DNA of 7,767 nt from Kiritimatiellia bacterium (GTDB lineage Bacteria; Verrucomicrobiota; Kiritimatiellia; RFP12; UBA1067). The DNA lies in the NCBI GenBank assembly GCA_900767325.1, contig CAAFYT010000002.1, positions 1 to 7,767 of the forward strand. The letters run 5' to 3'. How positions within the stretch are numbered: position 1 is the stretch's first letter; every line of letters starts with the position of its first letter. The position numbers and the translations under genes are program-made. Below the pieces are notes generated by a model. It saw only the letters and a list, made by a program, of their open reading frames with translations. It was not told the DNA's origin and did not search any database. Of this stretch, positions 5,660 to 7,767 are shown piece by piece.

Positions 5660-6879
5660 TGGTTCAATGCCTTGACGGGATCCTTGAGCGAGGCGAGCAA
5701 CGCCGGAACGAACGACGCCAGAAAGCCGAACGCGAAGACCATCGCCACCACCCAGACGATGTCGGAGGCGATCAGCCGGTGCGGAATGGCGGCGAGGCCG
5801 TAGACCGACGCCGGAAAGACCTGAACCCCCATGCGCGCCAGCGCCTCCACGATGTTCTGCAGATTGGCCAGCACGGCCCACGAGGCCAGAAGCCCCAGCA
5901 CGACGCCGATCGCGCACTGGATCACGCCATGCACGAGGAACACCTTCATGATCTGCCCTCGACCGAAGCCCAGCGCCTTCAGAAGCCCGATCTCCGGCGT
6001 CTTCTGCACCGTCAGCACCAGAAGCGTGTTCATCACGCAGAACGCGGCCACGAGGGAGATGAGCGAAAGGAGAATCGCCGTCATGTTCTTCTCGACCGCC
6101 AACGCGCCGAAGATCTCGCTGTCGGCCTCGCGCCACGAAATGCGGCGAAGCTCCGGCGCCAGGGCGCCCAGGGCGGAATCGACCGCGCCGAAGCGCACGG
6201 GATCGGTCGGACAATCCGTCTTCACATGGATCGCGAACACGCCCTTTTCGATGCCCAGCAGGTCGCGCACGTTGCCCAGCGACGCGATCGCGTAGTTGGA
6301 ATCGTAGTCGTTTTGCCCGCAGGAGAAGATCCCCGCGACCCGCCACTTGAGCGGCAGGAAGACCTCGTCCTTCGCAACCAGGGTCTTCGGCGAGTAGACC
6401 GTGACCTCGTCGCCCACCCAGACGCCCAGCGTGCGCGCGGCGGAACGGCCGAGCACGATCGAGTCGCCGTCGAGGTCGAACGAGCCGGCGACGGGCGCGC
6501 CGACCTTGTAGGCGCGGGCGAATTCCTCGCCCTCGATGCCCACGATGACCGGCGCCAGCACGCGACCGCGATGCGCCAGGAGAATCCGCGTGTCGAGCTC
6601 GGGCGTCGCGCAGACGACGCCCGGCACCCGACGCACCGCCTCGGCGATGCGATCCTCGCCCCTGACGACGTTGCCCTGCCGCGCGACCAACGTGATGTGC
6701 GGCTTGAAGTCGAGTATCTTCTCCTCCCAGATGTCGCCGAAGCCGGTCATCACGCTCCGCACGATGATCACGACCGCGACGCCCAGCATCACGCCCAGAA
6801 TGGAGACGAGCGTAATCACCGAAACGACGGATCGTCTGGGCTTCAGGTACTTCAAGGATAGGAATAGCGCGAAATCCAT
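5656..6879 (-). CDS. LolC/LolE-type lipoprotein-release ABC permease
   Basis: The 407-residue membrane protein has the LolC/E layout: a first membrane segment at about 17-43, a large periplasmic domain to about 265, then three segments near 266-292, 313-340 and 373-395. The N-terminal FLSLKYLKPRR, the SVMTGFGD...KPHITL join (42-64) and the cytoplasmic coupling motif KTPEIGLLKALG (293-304) are typical of the family, as is the ending PVKAL. It would pull lipoproteins from the inner membrane for hand-over to a LolA-like carrier. Only one permease is seen, so it may work as a homodimer (the LolF arrangement) unless a second copy lies elsewhere. Residues 163-176, where LolC has its LolA-binding hook, are short. 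The ATG at 6879 has no Shine-Dalgarno; a strong promoter just upstream suggests leaderless translation. A MacB-type exporter is less likely, because it has a different domain order. Confidence 0.85.
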   Translation of the reverse strand: MDFALFLSLKYLKPRRSVVSVITLVSILGVMLGVAVVIIVRSVMTGFGDIWEEKILDFKPHITLVARQGNVVRGEDRIAEAVRRVPGVVCATPELDTRILLAHRGRVLAPVIVGIEGEEFARAYKVGAPVAGSFDLDGDSIVLGRSAARTLGVWVGDEVTVYSPKTLVAKDEVFLPLKWRVAGIFSCGQNDYDSNYAIASLGNVRDLLGIEKGVFAIHVKTDCPTDPVRFGAVDSALGALAPELRRISWREADSEIFGALAVEKNMTAILLSLISLVAAFCVMNTLLVLTVQKTPEIGLLKALGFGRGQIMKVFLVHGVIQCAIGVVLGLLASWAVLANLQNIVEALARMGVQVFPASVYGLAAIPHRLIASDIVWVVAMVFAFGFLASFVPALLASLKDPVKALNQ

Positions 6880-6886
6880 TATCGGT

Positions 6887-6915
6887 ATTCTACCATAATC
6901 AGTCGGGCATGTCCA
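6887..6915 (-). promoter_or_regulatory. Predicted sigma70-type extended -10 promoter for the permease-fumarase unit
   Basis: On the minus strand, TGGACA (6910-6915; 5 of 6 with TTGACA) is followed by exactly 17 bases and then TAGAAT (6887-6892; 5 of 6 with TATAAT). A TGG precedes the -10 box (6893-6895), which is the extended -10 TGn motif. Standard spacing puts the first transcribed base at about 6880 or 6879, on or one base before the permease ATG. This AT-rich patch stands out from its GC-rich surroundings. It overlaps the last codons of the PA14-like gene. Confidence 0.5.
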
Positions 6916-7767
6916 CTTCGACGGCTACATCGTCAGCCGTGATCTCCTTCAGCGCCCGCTGAACGCCGCCGGCATTGAAGAGGGGCGAATCGATCCCGAT
7001 CTGGTACTTGAGCGAGGCGATGTACTCGCGCTCGCGCAGGGAAAGCGGACGTGTCGCAAAGATCGGAAAGACGGGGCGGCCAACGTGATCGCGGCGATAC
7101 TCGACGCCTTCCTGCTGGATGAGCAGCAATCCGCCGACCTTGGATCCCGTCCGCTCGCCGATCATGATCTCGATGAAAACGGGCTTCCCCGCCTCGACCG
7201 CAAACCAGTCCCCCGGCACGAGAGGACTCACGATGCCGTGGAATCCGGCCCACTTGCCGCACGCAGCCGCGTCGCTCGGCGCCCAACCGGTGATGCGCCG
7301 CGGCCGTGGCTTCCTGCCGCCGCCCCAGTTCGCCTCCAGAACGACCTTCCTGTCGAGCCGCACGACGAGCTGATCGTCGAAGTAGCCGACGAACCGATAC
7401 CGCGCGGACTCCTTGGGCACGATCGTGCCGCGGTAATACGCCGCCCAGCCGCGCGGCGACATCCGCTCGCCCACGCCAAACGACTTCGGCCCGTTCTCCG
7501 CGGGTTGCCGCCGCATCAGCAGATGGGTGAAGGCCATCTCCTTCTGCGGATCGTAGAAGCGCTTCCGCGCCGCATCGCCGAAGTCGGCGGCGACGAGAGC
7601 CGCGACATCCTTCCAGTAGCCCTCGTCGGTATAGTCCGCGCGCGGCGAACCATCGGCGTTTCGCTTGAAGTCGATCAATACGCCGATGAGCGCACCGTCC
7701 AGATAGTGTCCGCCGAAGCGCGTCTCCACGCGCTGGCCGAAGTCACCGCCCTCTCCGTTGTCGAGCC
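6899..7767 (-). CDS. PA14-like domain protein, 5' end outside the window
   Basis: The frame is open to the right edge, so the N-terminus is missing; 288 residues are visible. The GTG at 7729 is an internal codon, not a convincing start: the frame continues upstream as a Gly/Asp-rich stretch (LDNGEGGDFGQRVE). Counting from the first visible residue, a PA14-like beta-barrel core can be seen: WAAYYRG (107-113), then YRFVGYFDDQLVVRLDRK (123-140) with the paired aspartates typical of PA14, and later strands GKPVFIEIMIGE (193-204) and GGLLLIQQ (211-218). PA14 domains usually bind glycans or act in adhesins, glycosidases and surface proteins. No catalytic motif is seen. The Asp/Val-rich tail is conserved-looking but unassigned. 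I recall proteins of this shape, with a Gly-rich linker before the domain, from Kiritimatiellota/Lentisphaerae genomes; this is memory, not a search. It ends 19 bases before the permease ATG. Confidence 0.6.
   Translation of the reverse strand, partial: LDNGEGGDFGQRVETRFGGHYLDGALIGVLIDFKRNADGSPRADYTDEGYWKDVAALVAADFGDAARKRFYDPQKEMAFTHLLMRRQPAENGPKSFGVGERMSPRGWAAYYRGTIVPKESARYRFVGYFDDQLVVRLDRKVVLEANWGGGRKPRPRRITGWAPSDAAACGKWAGFHGIVSPLVPGDWFAVEAGKPVFIEIMIGERTGSKVGGLLLIQQEGVEYRRDHVGRPVFPIFATRPLSLREREYIASLKYQIGIDSPLFNAGGVQRALKEITADDVAVEVDMPD

Noticed and set aside
3650..5803. A 717-codon open frame on the plus strand
   Set aside because: It runs antisense across the mutase and LolD genes, is very rich in Arg and His, and has no recognisable domain. 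It is a by-product of GC-rich third positions in the real genes.
5638..6861. A 407-codon open frame on the plus strand
   Set aside because: It is antisense to the whole permease gene, Arg/His/Asp-rich with no motif, while the opposite frame has clear membrane segments and family motifs.
7727..7729. GTG at 7729 as the start of the PA14-like gene
   Set aside because: The frame stays open with plausible protein sequence to the window edge and no ribosome binding site precedes this codon, so the gene is treated as truncated.

Overview
The window is GC-rich bacterial chromosome carrying nine protein-coding genes, all on the minus strand and packed almost end to end. Only the leftmost 156 bases are non-coding. 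The mix is a LolCDE-type lipoprotein-release transporter, a diacylated-type lipoprotein, a two-subunit class I fumarase and a PA14-like protein with a C-terminal pattern I associate with the Verrucomicrobia/Kiritimatiellota/Lentisphaerae (PVC) group. This suggests an anaerobic or microaerophilic Gram-negative of that superphylum. The phylum is an inference from protein style and repeat style, not a database result.

Reading in the direction of transcription (right to left), the order is: a PA14-like protein cut by the right edge (6899-7767); a single LolC/LolE-type permease (5656-6879); its LolD-type ATPase (5027-5659); a phosphomannomutase/phosphoglucomutase (3656-5008); a TPR-repeat lipoprotein (2536-3687); a small CvpA-family membrane protein (2137-2532); a short SDR oxidoreductase (1556-2146); and fumarase alpha (741-1559) and beta (157-729). 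Junctions are very tight: two ATGA stop/start overlaps, a 32-nt overlap, a 10-nt overlap, and gaps of 3, 11, 18 and 19 nt. No internal terminator is visible, so the genes from the permease onward are probably one transcription unit, with the PA14 gene possibly reading into it.

Functionally the first half is about the cell envelope: sorting lipoproteins out of the inner membrane, making mannose-1-P or glucose-1-P for surface polysaccharide, and a lipoprotein that could itself be a client of the transporter. The second half is metabolic (SDR, fumarate/malate interconversion). The pairing looks like convenience packing rather than one pathway.

I found no defence system, mobile element, CRISPR array, RNA gene or clearly new multi-gene system. 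The most interesting signals are: a near-consensus extended -10 promoter that places the transcription start on or next to the permease ATG (a predicted leaderless mRNA); a LolD with a clearly shortened segment between Walker A and the Q-loop, paired with a single permease; the PA14-like protein; and a small repeat cluster downstream of the fumarase.
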